A stretch of DNA of 64,000 bases from CAYPHY01 sp964410625 (GCA_964410625.1 CAYPHY010000007.1:1-64000); one strand, 5' to 3'. Positions 32,369 to 41,312 are shown, numbered from the stretch's first letter. Numbers and translations are program-made. Notes: generated by a model not told the origin, from the sequence alone.

Positions 32369-33311
32369 CTAATCTTCTCTCCCACTCCGCCAACGTATCC
32401 GCCAGCGATTGGTGCAGGGGGATTTGCGGCCGCCAGCCGGTGTGCTGCTCTAGCTTGGCATAGCTTCCATACAAGCAGGGGACATCGCTCGGCCGTCCGC
32501 GCCGCGCATCATAGACCACTTCCACTGCTTTGCCTGTCAGTTCAATCAACATATCGAGGATGGCCTGTACCGAGACGGCACGGCCGCTACAGATTAGATA
32601 AGCTTCACCCGACTGAGCGCTCTCCCCCAGGCGCAGGTACGCTTTCACCACGTCGCGCACATCGGTAAAGTCGCGTTCCACATCCAGGCTGCCAACCTTG
32701 ATCACCGGCGGTGCCTGGTTCAGCTTGATCGCTGCCAGTTGGCTGGCAAAGTCGGGAACGACAAAGCCCAACGCCTGGCGCGGGCCAATGTGGTTGAACG
32801 GCCGCGCCTCCACCACCGGCAACTGGTAACGCTCCCAATAGACAGAAACGAGATAGCCCGCCGCCAGCTTGCTGACGCCGTAGGGATGGCGCGGTTGCGG
32901 TAATGTAGCTTCGGTCAGGGGTAAATCGGCAGCCGTCACCCGCCCATATATCTCCGCGCTGGTGACAACCACCACGCGCGGCCGGCCATAGGCAACGGCC
33001 GCTTGCAACAAGTTCACCGTACCGCCCGTGTTGACTGCCAGCGTTTGCGCTGGTATGTCCCACGAACGCGCCGGATAGGCCTGGCCGGCCAAATGGTAAA
33101 TGATGTCCGGCTGCGCTTCGGCAACGGCCGCGACCAGCGACGACGGATCCAACAAATCGCCGGGGATGCTCGCCAAATGCGGATGATTCGGCAACTGCTG
33201 GTGGCTTGTCGCCGGATGGGTCATTGCCACCACTTCATCCCCCCTGGCTAATAAGGCATCTAATAAATGCGACCCTGCAAAACCCGTCGCCCCAGTCACA
33301 AATACACGCAT
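32346..33311 (-). CDS. GDP-4-keto-6-deoxymannose reductase-like SDR
   Basis: 321-aa extended short-chain dehydrogenase. NAD(P)-binding GATGFAGSHLLDAL at residues 7-20, catalytic TSAEIYG and HPYGVSKLAAGYL (Tyr and Lys), RPFNHIGPRQALGFVVPDFASQ and DVERDFTDVRDVVKAY match the Rmd/GMD-type reductases that make GDP-D-rhamnose. Close relatives also act on other GDP- or dTDP-keto sugars. The final eight codons are formed by a dispersed repeat, so the C-terminus is probably dispensable. A low-complexity agtggttagtggct tract follows upstream of the start (33312-33420). Confidence 0.85.
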   Translation of the reverse strand: MRVFVTGATGFAGSHLLDALLARGDEVVAMTHPATSHQQLPNHPHLASIPGDLLDPSSLVAAVAEAQPDIIYHLAGQAYPARSWDIPAQTLAVNTGGTVNLLQAAVAYGRPRVVVVTSAEIYGRVTAADLPLTEATLPQPRHPYGVSKLAAGYLVSVYWERYQLPVVEARPFNHIGPRQALGFVVPDFASQLAAIKLNQAPPVIKVGSLDVERDFTDVRDVVKAYLRLGESAQSGEAYLICSGRAVSVQAILDMLIELTGKAVEVVYDARRGRPSDVPCLYGSYAKLEQHTGWRPQIPLHQSLADTLAEWERRLEAKRLGD

Positions 33312-33583
33312 GTTCGCTCCGCTTAGTGGTTAGTGGCTAGTGGAGAGTGGGGAGTGGTTAGTGATGAGACAATAATTAACCATTAACCATTGACCATCAC
33401 CATTAGCCATTTGCAACAGATTATACCTGTGTTAAAAGATTGCGGCAGTGTTAAGGAACGGCCGTGCCTGCCTTCTATGCCTGTTATAATTATCAGGTGG
33501 GTATCCTGCACACAAAAAGGCAAAATCCGCGTCATCCGCGTCCTATCCGCGCAGGCATTCGGGAATGCACACCGTGTAACTTT

Positions 33584-34693
33584 ATGAAGTCTATCCATCG
33601 CTCAACGCTTCCATTACATTTCCACACTGGTTTACGGCTGTTAGGGATTGTCCTGATCATAACCATGCTGCAACCTGCCCCCATCCTGATCAGTATCGGC
33701 CCGCGCCAGGAGGTGCAGACGCGCTATCCCATCCTCGGCGTCCATACCCGGCTGACCGACGAAGTAGAGGAGTGGAAAATCCAGCGCAGCCTGCAACTGA
33801 CCCGCGAAATGGGAGCGCGGTGGATTGTCGAATTCTTCCCCTGGGCCTACTACCAGGCCGAAGATGGCAGCGTCGCCTGGGAGCATCCCGATATGGTCGT
33901 CAACCATGCCCATGCCCAGGGATTGACCATCATCGCCCGCATCGGCCTGACGCCGGGGTGGGCGCGGCCGCCCGACACCCCGCTGACCTACCTCGACCGC
34001 GACAGCTACGACGACTTCGCTGCCTTCACTGCCCTCTTTGCCGAACGCTATCGCGACAAAGTGGCGTATATCATCGTTGGCAATGAACCAAATCTGAGCT
34101 ATGAATGGGGCTACCGGCAGACAACGCCAGAGGATTATGTTGAGTTGTTGGCGGCCGTCTACCCCGCTGTGAAAGCCGCCAACCCACAAATGCAAATCCT
34201 CGCCGGTGCGCTGGCCCCAACGATTGAGCCGCCTGGTTCCCCCTGGGCGATCAATGACCTGACCTATTTGGCCGGGATGTATGAGGCGGGCGCGGCCGAC
34301 TACTTCGATGGCCTCGCCGTCCACTCCTATGGGTTGACCTTCCCGCCGGAAGCGGAACCCGGCCCGGAGCTACTCAACTTCCGCCGGGTGGAACTGGTGC
34401 GCGAGGTGATGGAACGGTATGGCGACGAGGAAACGGATATCTATATCACCGAAAGCGGCTGGAATGATCATCCACGGTGGACGCTAGGCGTGCGTCCCGG
34501 CCAGCGAATTCAATACACGCTGGATGCGATCGAATATGCGGCCGAAAACTGGCCTTATGTCAAACTATTTGCCATCTGGACGCTCCGATACCCCGCCCCC
34601 ACCCGCAGCTATCCCGATAACTTCACGTTGATCACCCCGGAGTTCATCGCCAAACCCATCTATGACGCTCTCAAAGCCTTCGCCACCAACTAG
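33584..34693 (+). CDS. Secreted clan GH-A glycoside hydrolase (GH39/GH5-like)
   Basis: 369 aa from the ATG at 33584, which gives a proper signal sequence (RLLGIVLIITMLQPAPILISI) after a charged start; the frame opens earlier at 33464 without support. (beta/alpha)8 landmarks: WIVEFFPWAYYQ, IIARIGLTPGWARP, acid/base Glu in IIVGNEPNLSYEWG, GLAVHSYG, nucleophile Glu in IYITESGWNDH and FAIWTLRYP. Probably cleaves a plant or microbial glycan outside the membrane; substrate unknown. Its last 32 nt overlap the next gene. Confidence 0.82.
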   Translation: MKSIHRSTLPLHFHTGLRLLGIVLIITMLQPAPILISIGPRQEVQTRYPILGVHTRLTDEVEEWKIQRSLQLTREMGARWIVEFFPWAYYQAEDGSVAWEHPDMVVNHAHAQGLTIIARIGLTPGWARPPDTPLTYLDRDSYDDFAAFTALFAERYRDKVAYIIVGNEPNLSYEWGYRQTTPEDYVELLAAVYPAVKAANPQMQILAGALAPTIEPPGSPWAINDLTYLAGMYEAGAADYFDGLAVHSYGLTFPPEAEPGPELLNFRRVELVREVMERYGDEETDIYITESGWNDHPRWTLGVRPGQRIQYTLDAIEYAAENWPYVKLFAIWTLRYPAPTRSYPDNFTLITPEFIAKPIYDALKAFATN

Positions 34694-35528
34694 AAAGGAT
34701 GCTTTACCACAAAAAAGGCACAAAGACGGTAAGTTATTCTTCCTTTTCTTCGTGTCTTGGGCTGTGGCTACATTGCTTTGTGGTTTATACCTTGTTTCCT
34801 GCCAACGCATAGACGATAGCTGGGAGCGAGTCGCTGCCAGTGGCGTGTTGCGGGTGGGGCTTGACCCAACCTTTCCGCCGTTTGAAACGGCCGATGAGCA
34901 GGGGCTACACGGGTTAGATGTAGACCTCGCCCACGCATTAGCCAACGATTTAGGGCTAACGGCCGAATTCACCTACTTCGGCTATGATGGCCTCTACGAC
35001 GCGCTGACCACCGGCCAGGTGGATGTCTTGCTCTCCGCCCTGGTCGTCGCCCCAGAACGCACGGAGGACGTGGCCTATAGCCAGAGTTACTTTAACGCCG
35101 GAGAAATCTTGATCATCCCTGAAGGGGAACAGGGTGTTAATGGGATGGATGATTTAGACGGCCGCGCCATCGCTGTCGAACTCGGCGCGCTCGGCCATGT
35201 TGAGGCCACCGCCTGGGCACAGCGACTCCCCAACCTGACCATTCAAACCCATGAGAGCGTGACCGCCGCCCTGGATGCGGTGGCAAGCGGAGGCGCGGAT
35301 GCCGGGCTGGTTGATGCCGTGAACGGCCGTCTCTATCTCGCGGGACAAACGGCCGCGACCGGTCGCCAAACCCTTATTCGCCTGCCCGAACCCGTCACCT
35401 TGGAACCTTATGCCCTTGCAGTACGTATAGATGACCAGATGTTGCTCGAACAACTTAACCAAAGTCTGGACAGGTTAGCGGCCTCCGGCGAACTGGAAGC
35501 GATCATCGAACGCTGGCTAGGCCCATAG
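34662..35528 (+). CDS. Amino-acid-type ABC substrate-binding lipoprotein
   Basis: 288 aa. A hydrophobic signal ends in lipobox LVSC near residue 47. The SBP family 3 fold follows: VLRVGLDPTFPPFETADEQGLHGLDVDLAHALANDLGL, FDGLYDAL-type GYDGLYDALTTGQVDVLLSAL, SQSYFNAGEIL and the terminal LDRLAASGELEAIIERWLG. No permease or ATPase is adjacent, so it is an orphan binding protein. The signal peptide region is written in DNA resembling a dispersed ccacaaaaaaggcacaaag/ctttgtggttt repeat, and the start overlaps the hydrolase gene, so the precise N-terminus is uncertain. Confidence 0.8.
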   Translation: MTLSKPSPPTRKDALPQKRHKDGKLFFLFFVSWAVATLLCGLYLVSCQRIDDSWERVAASGVLRVGLDPTFPPFETADEQGLHGLDVDLAHALANDLGLTAEFTYFGYDGLYDALTTGQVDVLLSALVVAPERTEDVAYSQSYFNAGEILIIPEGEQGVNGMDDLDGRAIAVELGALGHVEATAWAQRLPNLTIQTHESVTAALDAVASGGADAGLVDAVNGRLYLAGQTAATGRQTLIRLPEPVTLEPYALAVRIDDQMLLEQLNQSLDRLAASGELEAIIERWLGP

Positions 35529-35530
35529 TA

Positions 35531-35549
35531 ACGCGGGTTGATTACCCGC
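35531..35549. terminator. Short GC hairpin after the binding-protein gene
   Basis: CGCGGGT pairs with ACCCGCG around TTGATT-like loop bases, two bases after the stop at 35528. No U-tract follows, so intrinsic termination is uncertain. Confidence 0.4.
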
Positions 35550-35555
35550 GCGAGG

Positions 35556-35628
35556 ACTACAACGGATAGAAGAAAGCAACGGATAAACGCATACTCATCA
35601 TCCGTTTGTTTCAAAATCCGCTGTAGTC
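35556..35628. repeat. Intergenic hairpin repeat, 'caacggat' family
   Basis: ctacaacggatagaagaaagcaacggat against atccgtttgtttcaaaatccgctgtag. The rest of the gap to 35810 holds an aattcgcggcaattcgcg tract but no gene. Confidence 0.7.
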
Positions 35629-35810
35629 TTCCCTGATTCTACTTTTTCTTGAAAACCATCTATAATACCCTCGGCATACGGCCGTTCTGTATCGGAAACC
35701 TAAATGAGCTAGAACTTACGCAGCAGGAATTTTCGCAAAAATTGAGTTAAATTCGCGGCAATTCGCGTAAATTCGATGCAACTGCGAAGCCCAATTAGTA
35801 AGAGGTAACA

Positions 35811-37805
35811 ATGCGTTTTTCGCACATCACGCTCCACAAAAAACAACAGACCCAATCTCAGACCTACCAACGGGCCTACGCCCACCGCTTACCCCTATTC
35901 ATCCTGTCGCTGTTTTTGTTTTGTGCTTTTCTGCTCGCCGTTCCCCAACTGGCGGCCGCACAAACCAAAGTCTTTGAATGGGCGCGATGGGACCTGGACA
36001 TCACCCTGCTCGAAAATGGCGATTTGGAAGTGACCGAGTCGCAAACGCTGGAATTCTCCGGCGCACCCTTCAGCTTCGGCTTCCGCAGCATCCCCACCGG
36101 CGCCAATGGCAATAACGACGGCATCAGCAATGTCAGCGTCCGCGAAGGGGACCAGGTCTATACCCAATCCGCCAGCCGTGCCCCTGGTACTTTCAGCGTC
36201 AGCGACGAAGGGGGAGAAACGCGGATTGATTGGTACTTCGAGCCAACCCTCGGCCGCCACACCTATACCTTCAGCTACACCGTTCATGGCGCAGTGCGTG
36301 CCGGAACGCTGGACGAAGGCTCTGGCGACCAAGTTTTTTGGGCGGCCATCCCCAGCGATCATCCGGCCACCGTGCAAAACAGCCGGGTGACGATCACCCT
36401 GCCCGAAGGAGTTCGGCCGCAACAATTCACCGGGACCGAAGATTATCTTGTCGCTGCCTATCTCAACGATAGGGAAACGAATGATGTACAGGTGACGGTC
36501 AGCGAAGACGGCCGCACCATCACCTACGAAGCGTTGCGGCCGATCCTCACCGGGGAACAGTTAGACGTGCGCGTGCAAATCCCCCATGGGCCGCTGCCCA
36601 TCGAGACGCCGCAATGGCAACAGGCGGAGCAACGCGCCGATGTGATCGGCCTGGCGGTGCTATCCATCTCCGCCTTGCTGCTGATTGGCGGGCCGCTGGC
36701 GGTGGTGGCGCTGTGGTATACACGCGGCCGCGACCCCGAACTGGGCATCACCGTCCCCGACTATCTGACCGAACCGCCCGACGAGCTGCGCCCGGCGGTG
36801 GTCGGCTCCCTGATTGACGAAAAGGTGGACATGCAAGACATCATCTCCACCCTGGTTGACCTGGCCCAGCGCGGCTATCTGACGATGACTGAGGAGAAAA
36901 AGACCCACACCTTCACGCGGACGGATAAAACGGGTGGGTTGCGGCCGTATGAACAACAGTTGCTAAAAGACATCTTCGGCAGCAAGGAAGAAAAAAGCCT
37001 CGATAGTCTGCGCTACAAATTCGCCAACAAGCTGCCGCAACTGCGCAATATGCTCTACGATGAGCTGGTGGATCAAGGGTTGGTGCTGCGTTCGCCGGAA
37101 AAGGTACGCAACAGCTATCTGGCTGTCGGCATCCTCGTTGTGCTGGCGGGCTGTGCCAGTGTCTTTGCCCTCGGTGCATTGCTCGGCGGGGCGGAAGGCT
37201 TCGCCTGCTTCCCCGGCATCGCCATAGCCGCCACTGGCGTGGTGCTGCTCTTCGTCTCGCGCCACATGCCCAGCAAAACCCGCAAAGGGACGGAAGCAAC
37301 GGCCAAATGGCAGGCGTTCAAGAACTATCTCAAAAACATCGAAGATTACACCGATCTGGAGCAAGCGGCCGATATTTTCGAAAAATATCTGCCTTATGCC
37401 ATCGCCTTTGGCCTGGAACGCTCCTGGATCAGCAAATTTGCCAACGTCCCCAACGCGCCAATCCCTGGCTGGTATATCCCCTATCCCCATGTGCCAGGTC
37501 ACTATGGCGGCTACCCACGGCCGATAGGCGGAGGGATTGGCTCGCCAACGACTTCCGGGAGTGGCGGGGGCAGTATGCCACGGCCGTCGCTGGAAGGGCT
37601 TTCCGGCGGTCTGACTGGCGGATTATCGGGGATGTCGGCCGGACTGACGCGCATGTTAAACTCCACCTCGACTGTCCTGAAAAGCACACCCCCTAGCACC
37701 AGCAGCTCAAGAGGCTCCTTCGGCGGTGGCTTCAGCAGCGGCGGCTTTAGTGGAGGCTTCAGTGGTGGTAGCTCCGGTGGTGGGGGCAGTTCAGGCTTTG
37801 GATAA
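35811..37805 (+). CDS. DUF2207 membrane protein
   Basis: 664 aa. A signal peptide (cleavage near AAAQT at about 50) leads into the extracytoplasmic DUF2207 domain (WDLDITLLENGDLEVTESQTLEFSG, GFRSIPTG, WYFEPTLGRHTYTFSYTVHGAVR, QVFWAAIP). A membrane helix near 285 and a cytoplasmic winged-helix-like region (VDMQDIISTLVDLAQRGYLTM) follow, then a pair of helices near 440-485. The C-terminus is rich in Gly and Ser. RBS AAGAGG precedes the ATG. First of four same-strand genes ending with an SPFH protein. DUF2207/TPM-type proteins are associated with membrane-stress systems; exact function unknown. Confidence 0.85.
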   Translation: MRFSHITLHKKQQTQSQTYQRAYAHRLPLFILSLFLFCAFLLAVPQLAAAQTKVFEWARWDLDITLLENGDLEVTESQTLEFSGAPFSFGFRSIPTGANGNNDGISNVSVREGDQVYTQSASRAPGTFSVSDEGGETRIDWYFEPTLGRHTYTFSYTVHGAVRAGTLDEGSGDQVFWAAIPSDHPATVQNSRVTITLPEGVRPQQFTGTEDYLVAAYLNDRETNDVQVTVSEDGRTITYEALRPILTGEQLDVRVQIPHGPLPIETPQWQQAEQRADVIGLAVLSISALLLIGGPLAVVALWYTRGRDPELGITVPDYLTEPPDELRPAVVGSLIDEKVDMQDIISTLVDLAQRGYLTMTEEKKTHTFTRTDKTGGLRPYEQQLLKDIFGSKEEKSLDSLRYKFANKLPQLRNMLYDELVDQGLVLRSPEKVRNSYLAVGILVVLAGCASVFALGALLGGAEGFACFPGIAIAATGVVLLFVSRHMPSKTRKGTEATAKWQAFKNYLKNIEDYTDLEQAADIFEKYLPYAIAFGLERSWISKFANVPNAPIPGWYIPYPHVPGHYGGYPRPIGGGIGSPTTSGSGGGSMPRPSLEGLSGGLTGGLSGMSAGLTRMLNSTSTVLKSTPPSTSSSRGSFGGGFSSGGFSGGFSGGSSGGGGSSGFG

Positions 37806-37810
37806 TTTTT

Positions 37811-37890
37811 TTACGACACGAATTTCACGAATAACACGAATGCTTTACATCTATGTCCATTCGTGAAATTCGTGTCATTCGTGTCAAAAG
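37811..37890. repeat. Intergenic hairpin repeat, 'cacgaat' family
   Basis: acgacacgaatttcacgaataacacgaatg against attcgtgaaattcgtgtcattcgtgtc, between the DUF2207 gene and the zinc-ribbon gene of the putative operon. Confidence 0.8.
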
Positions 37891-37899
37891 AATAAGAAT

Positions 37900-38415
37900 A
37901 TGGGACGAACATTGGGGTTTATTTTGATTGCCGGTGGCATCATTGTCGGCATTGTGGTCGTCGTTTTGATGAACACCTATCGTAGCGAAGGGAGTCTGAC
38001 GGGTGGCGCGGCCGTTCTCGGCATGGCGTTGGGGATTATCGTCCTCTCGCTGCCACAAATTGGCTTCGGCCTCTTTCTCCTTTCCAGGGGGCAGACGGAG
38101 GCGGTGTCGGCCGCGCGTGCCGGAAAGCAACGGCAGCTATTAGGGATAGTTAAGACACGCGGCTCCGTTCCCGTGTCCGACCTGTCCATCGAACTGCAGA
38201 CCAATCGCGATGAAGTGCAGGCGATGATCCACGAGCTGGTCGGGATGGGCCTTTTCTCCGGTTATATCAATTGGGAAAAAGGTATGTTATACTCGCAAGA
38301 GGCCAGCAAACTGCGCGAACTGGATCGCTGCCTGAACTGCAACGGCCAGTTGACCCTGGCTGGCAAGGGCGTGATCGTTTGTCCCTACTGTGGGACGGAG
38401 TACTTTTTGGAATAG
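37900..38415 (+). CDS. Two-helix membrane protein with winged-helix and zinc ribbon
   Basis: 171 aa, not a family I can name. Two membrane helices (about 5-27 and 38-62) are followed by a soluble domain reading like a small winged helix (GIVKTRGSVPVSDLSIELQTNRDEVQAMIHELVGMGLFSGYINWEKGMLYS). A C-terminal zinc ribbon has CLNC and CPYC (four Cys). The pattern is similar to PCI/winged-helix plus ribbon proteins found beside SPFH or PspC-like genes. Likely a membrane-associated adaptor working with its neighbours. Confidence 0.72.
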   Translation: MGRTLGFILIAGGIIVGIVVVVLMNTYRSEGSLTGGAAVLGMALGIIVLSLPQIGFGLFLLSRGQTEAVSAARAGKQRQLLGIVKTRGSVPVSDLSIELQTNRDEVQAMIHELVGMGLFSGYINWEKGMLYSQEASKLRELDRCLNCNGQLTLAGKGVIVCPYCGTEYFLE

Positions 38416-38487
38416 TAAATGGTGCTCGGTAAACGGTAGCCGGACCACGGATTACCGATCACTGATTACTGTTTACCGATTACCAAC
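38416..38487. repeat. Intergenic hairpin repeat, 'cggtaaacgg' family
   Basis: ctcggtaaacggtagccgg against ccgatcactgattactgtttaccg. Same family as 13041-13127 and 39042-39100. Confidence 0.65.
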
Positions 38488-38506
38488 ATAATGGGAGAAA
38501 GGACGA

Positions 38507-39046
38507 ATGGATAAGCAAGTCGAAGATTTGTATGGGATGATTGTCGAGGAGGGTTCGACCTTGGGCAATTTGCTGGCGAAGATTCCTGGCCTGCGCGGTT
38601 ATATGGAACGCAGCCGGCGGCGCGAAGCCGACCAGCTATTGCGCGAAACAATTAGCGCCCGTCTTGACCAGGTGCGCTTGCAACTCAGCGGTATCCACCA
38701 GGAACTCGGCCGCAATATCTCGCAAGGCATCCTCTACGCCGAAGACCTCGGCCGTGCCGACAACCTGCTGATGGGCCTCAGCAGCAAGATCAAGGATGCG
38801 CCCCAGGGGTATGCCGGTTTCTTTGACGCCGTCAAGGTGGATGCCGAAGACCTGGCCCGCCTCTATGCCTTCGACGAGCAGATGCTCAACACCACCGACC
38901 AGATCGCGGCCGATGTTGCCGCGTTGGAAAAAGCCACCTATGGGGATGGCGACGTTGGCTCCGCCCTGCGCGAACTGACCAACGATCTCCGCCTCGGCAA
39001 CGAAACCTTCAGCGCCCGCCAGGAAGTCCTGTCGGGGATCCAGTAA
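38507..39046 (+). CDS. Helical cytoplasmic protein of unknown function
   Basis: 179 aa, unrecognised. No signal peptide or membrane segment; almost entirely helix-forming with long amphipathic stretches (READQLLRETISARLDQVRLQLSGIHQELGRNI and LNTTDQIAADVAALEKATY), suggesting a coiled-coil or helical bundle. Well supported as a gene by GGGAGAAAGG upstream of the ATG. Its place between the zinc-ribbon protein and the SPFH protein suggests an accessory or scaffold role, loosely reminiscent of PspA-type partners, though it is shorter and not clearly homologous. Confidence 0.65.
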   Translation: MDKQVEDLYGMIVEEGSTLGNLLAKIPGLRGYMERSRRREADQLLRETISARLDQVRLQLSGIHQELGRNISQGILYAEDLGRADNLLMGLSSKIKDAPQGYAGFFDAVKVDAEDLARLYAFDEQMLNTTDQIAADVAALEKATYGDGDVGSALRELTNDLRLGNETFSARQEVLSGIQ

Positions 39047-39100
39047 TCGGTTATCAGTAAACAGTAAACCGATTACCGATCACTGCTTACCGCTTACTGA
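39042..39100. repeat. Intergenic hairpin repeat, 'cagtaatcggt' family
   Basis: cagtaatcggttatcagtaaacagtaaacc against gattaccgatcactgcttaccgcttactg; begins at the stop of the helical-protein gene. Confidence 0.7.
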
Positions 39101-39120
39101 CTCAAAAGGAGATTAAAACC

Positions 39121-40200
39121 ATGGCCAAAGTATTCGACCGCGTTGCCATTGATACCTGGTTACGTGATGAAGTTGTACAAAAATTTCCGCGCGGCGGGCT
39201 GGGCGACATCAAGCTTGGTTCGCAACTGATCGTCAATCCCGGCGAGATGGCCGTCTTTGTGCGCGGCGGTGAAGCGATGGGGACATTCACCCCCGGCCGC
39301 CACACGCTGACCACCGAAAACTTGCCCTTCCTGACCGACCTGCTGGAGCGCGGGTTGTTTGGCGGGCAGAATGTGTTCACGGCCGATGTCTACTTCGTCA
39401 AGACCACCGACCTGACGCTGAAGTGGGGCACGGCCAACCCGATCATCGTCGAGCATCCCCAGCGGATGCCCGGTGCGAGCGCCATCGTCGGCAACGGGAC
39501 CTATGTGATCAAGGTCAAAGACCCCTGGCGCTTCCTCAATGCGCTTGATGCCTTCCGTGAGAGCGTGCGCTTCCAGGAGATCAAGACCCGCCTCGACCCG
39601 ATGTTGGCGGTCATGCTCCAGGACAAGCTGAGCGAACTGGCGATTGCTCAAAACCTCGGCCCGGCGCAGTTGCAATCCTTCTCCAAAGACCTGAACAGCA
39701 TGTTGATTGGGCTGATGCAGGAGGAGTTCGACGCGATTGGCATCAATCTGGTCAGTTTTGCGATCAACCTGACCTTGCACCCCGATTCGTTGCGCGTGGT
39801 GACCAATATGGGCTACGGCACGTCCTATGTGCAGGTGCAGCAGGCGGATGCGTTGCTAGCCGCAGCACAAAACACCTCCGGCGGCGGCAATCTGGCCGAA
39901 ATCGGCATCGGCGCGATGGGCATTGGCGCGTTGCAACAGCAACAAGCGTGGCAACAGCAGCAAATGCAACAGGGGCAACAAGGGCAACAGGCCGGCACAC
40001 CACCCCCGGCTCCGGCGACGGGGGCAGCGGCCGCCTCCGCTATGCCCGATGTGATGACCCCGGCACAGGCAGCGGCCGTCTTGCAAGTGACCGAGCAAGA
40101 TGTCGTCGCCGCCATCGAAGGGGGCGATCTGAAAGCAAAGAAGATCGGCTCCGCCTACCGCATCAGCAAAGCCAGCCTGGAAGAGTTTCTGGCGAGTTAG
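39121..40200 (+). CDS. SPFH-domain protein with C-terminal excisionase-type HTH
   Basis: 359 aa. Residues 1-250 are an SPFH/virion-core-like domain (PGEMAVFVRGGEAMGTFTPGRHTLTTENLPFLTDLL, FVKTTDLTLKWGTANPI, IKVKDPWRFLN, LQDKLSELAIAQNLGPAQLQSFSKDL). A Gln-rich linker follows, then an Ala/Pro linker, and at about 308-358 a MerR/excisionase-like helix-turn-helix (MTPAQAAAVLQVTEQDVVAAIEGGDLKAKKIGSAYRISKASLEEFL). Strong AAGGAG before the ATG. SPFH proteins form membrane-associated rings; adding a helix-turn-helix is unusual and could recruit DNA or a client peptide. Last gene of the four-gene unit. Confidence 0.85.
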   Translation: MAKVFDRVAIDTWLRDEVVQKFPRGGLGDIKLGSQLIVNPGEMAVFVRGGEAMGTFTPGRHTLTTENLPFLTDLLERGLFGGQNVFTADVYFVKTTDLTLKWGTANPIIVEHPQRMPGASAIVGNGTYVIKVKDPWRFLNALDAFRESVRFQEIKTRLDPMLAVMLQDKLSELAIAQNLGPAQLQSFSKDLNSMLIGLMQEEFDAIGINLVSFAINLTLHPDSLRVVTNMGYGTSYVQVQQADALLAAAQNTSGGGNLAEIGIGAMGIGALQQQQAWQQQQMQQGQQGQQAGTPPPAPATGAAAASAMPDVMTPAQAAAVLQVTEQDVVAAIEGGDLKAKKIGSAYRISKASLEEFLAS

Positions 40201-40209
40201 CTATAAAGA

Positions 40210-40275
40210 CAACAACGGATGGAGAAACAAACGGATGCTCTTTTCTCCATCCGTTGATTTCTCCATCCGTTGTAG
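40210..40275. repeat. Intergenic hairpin repeat, 'caacggat' family
   Basis: caacggatggagaaacaaacggatg against catccgttgatttctccatccgttg: well-preserved stem between convergent genes, suitable as a bidirectional transcript end. Confidence 0.78.
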
Positions 40276-40322
40276 TTTTCGCCAACACAAAGCGTCAAAC
40301 TACGCGCTTCAAAGCGTTCATC

Positions 40323-40973
40323 TTAATACGGACCGGCCTCGTATGCTGTTCTGCCTTTGAGTGCCACGTCGGGTGGGATCGCATTGCTAAAAGAGATAGC
40401 CAGGCCATCGTAAGGAAAAGATGGATCGCCCTCCACGACAATGAAGTGCAAGTGGGGATAACCGGCCAGGCCAGAGCGCCCGGTTACACCCAGTACGTCA
40501 CCTTGTTCAACCTTGTCACCCTCTTCGACATCAATTCCATCCTCTGGTGAATGATAGTAGAGGCCATAAGTGCCGTCACGATGGTCAACAATGACATAGT
40601 TCCCCACGCCACCCCCGTTGCTGGGCGCATCTTCTATAACCACAATTACCGTTCCGGCTCGCGCGGCCGTAAAGGACGTGCCCTCAGGCATGTCAAAATC
40701 AAACGCATATTGGTCGGGGTTTCCGGCGCCATGGTACGAGCTGGAACAGTTGGTCAACCCGGTGGTGAAGCTCTCCCCTACAGCGTAGGGCAACACATAA
40801 GGCGATTCCCCCGGATCAATGTACGTTTGCCCATCACAGCCTATAACAGGTTCTCCAGGTTGTGTCTCTGGAGGGCTACTGCAAGCGATAAGCAGCAGTA
40901 AGAGAATCACCGCTGCTCCCGGTAAAAGGCGACACCTCGTGCCGATTGATTGCAACGATTTCTGAATGAGCAT
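40323..40973 (-). CDS. M23-family (LytM-like) lipoprotein peptidase
   Basis: 216 aa. Lipoprotein signal with LLIAC near residue 31. The LytM domain is of the variant reading DQYAFDFDMPEGTSFTAARAGTVIVV with conserved Asp, VGNYVIVDHRDGTYGLYYHSPEDG, QGDVLGVTGRSGL and the zinc-site HLHF. Usually a Zn-dependent glycyl endopeptidase of cell wall or a cell-wall-binding regulator. The first His of the classic HxxxD is replaced by a Gln-Tyr, as in many members of this subfamily, so activity is plausible but unproven. Confidence 0.82.
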   Translation of the reverse strand: MLIQKSLQSIGTRCRLLPGAAVILLLLLIACSSPPETQPGEPVIGCDGQTYIDPGESPYVLPYAVGESFTTGLTNCSSSYHGAGNPDQYAFDFDMPEGTSFTAARAGTVIVVIEDAPSNGGGVGNYVIVDHRDGTYGLYYHSPEDGIDVEEGDKVEQGDVLGVTGRSGLAGYPHLHFIVVEGDPSFPYDGLAISFSNAIPPDVALKGRTAYEAGPY

Positions 40974-41036
40974 CCCCCTCCTGTCACCTAAATTTCGAGT
41001 GAAGGCTTTATCACATTTGCCACTTAGAAACCATCA

Positions 41037-41312
41037 TTAGACTGGTTCAAATTCGGCTAACAGGTGTTCCGCTTCGCTATAGGAAACAACCGATAGTTCG
41101 CTGTGAACAACCTTGAGATGGTTGAGCAATGCCATGACGCGATCAGTCGCACGACCTGCTAGATAAGGTTCCTGGCAATCCGCGCAAATCTCAGCTGGTA
41201 CATCTTTCACAACGACAATCGTATCTTCCAGAATGAAGGGGATCGTGGCAATACCAGATTCCAATCGGCCGCCACAAATCGGACAAGTATTACCGTCTTG
41301 TTTTCCAATCAT
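41037..41312 (-). CDS. YgiT-type zinc finger protein (antitoxin-like)
   Basis: 91 aa. CPIC near residue 10 and CADC near 43 form the YgiT/MqsA-type zinc knuckle, joined by the typical TIPFILEDTIVVVKDVPAEIC stretch. A helical C-terminal tail replaces the full HTH domain of MqsA. In such modules this protein is the antitoxin and the preceding DUF4258-type protein is the toxin. Its start lies inside the upstream gene (23-nt overlap), supporting a coupled pair. Confidence 0.85.
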   Translation of the reverse strand: MIGKQDGNTCPICGGRLESGIATIPFILEDTIVVVKDVPAEICADCQEPYLAGRATDRVMALLNHLKVVHSELSVVSYSEAEHLLAEFEPV

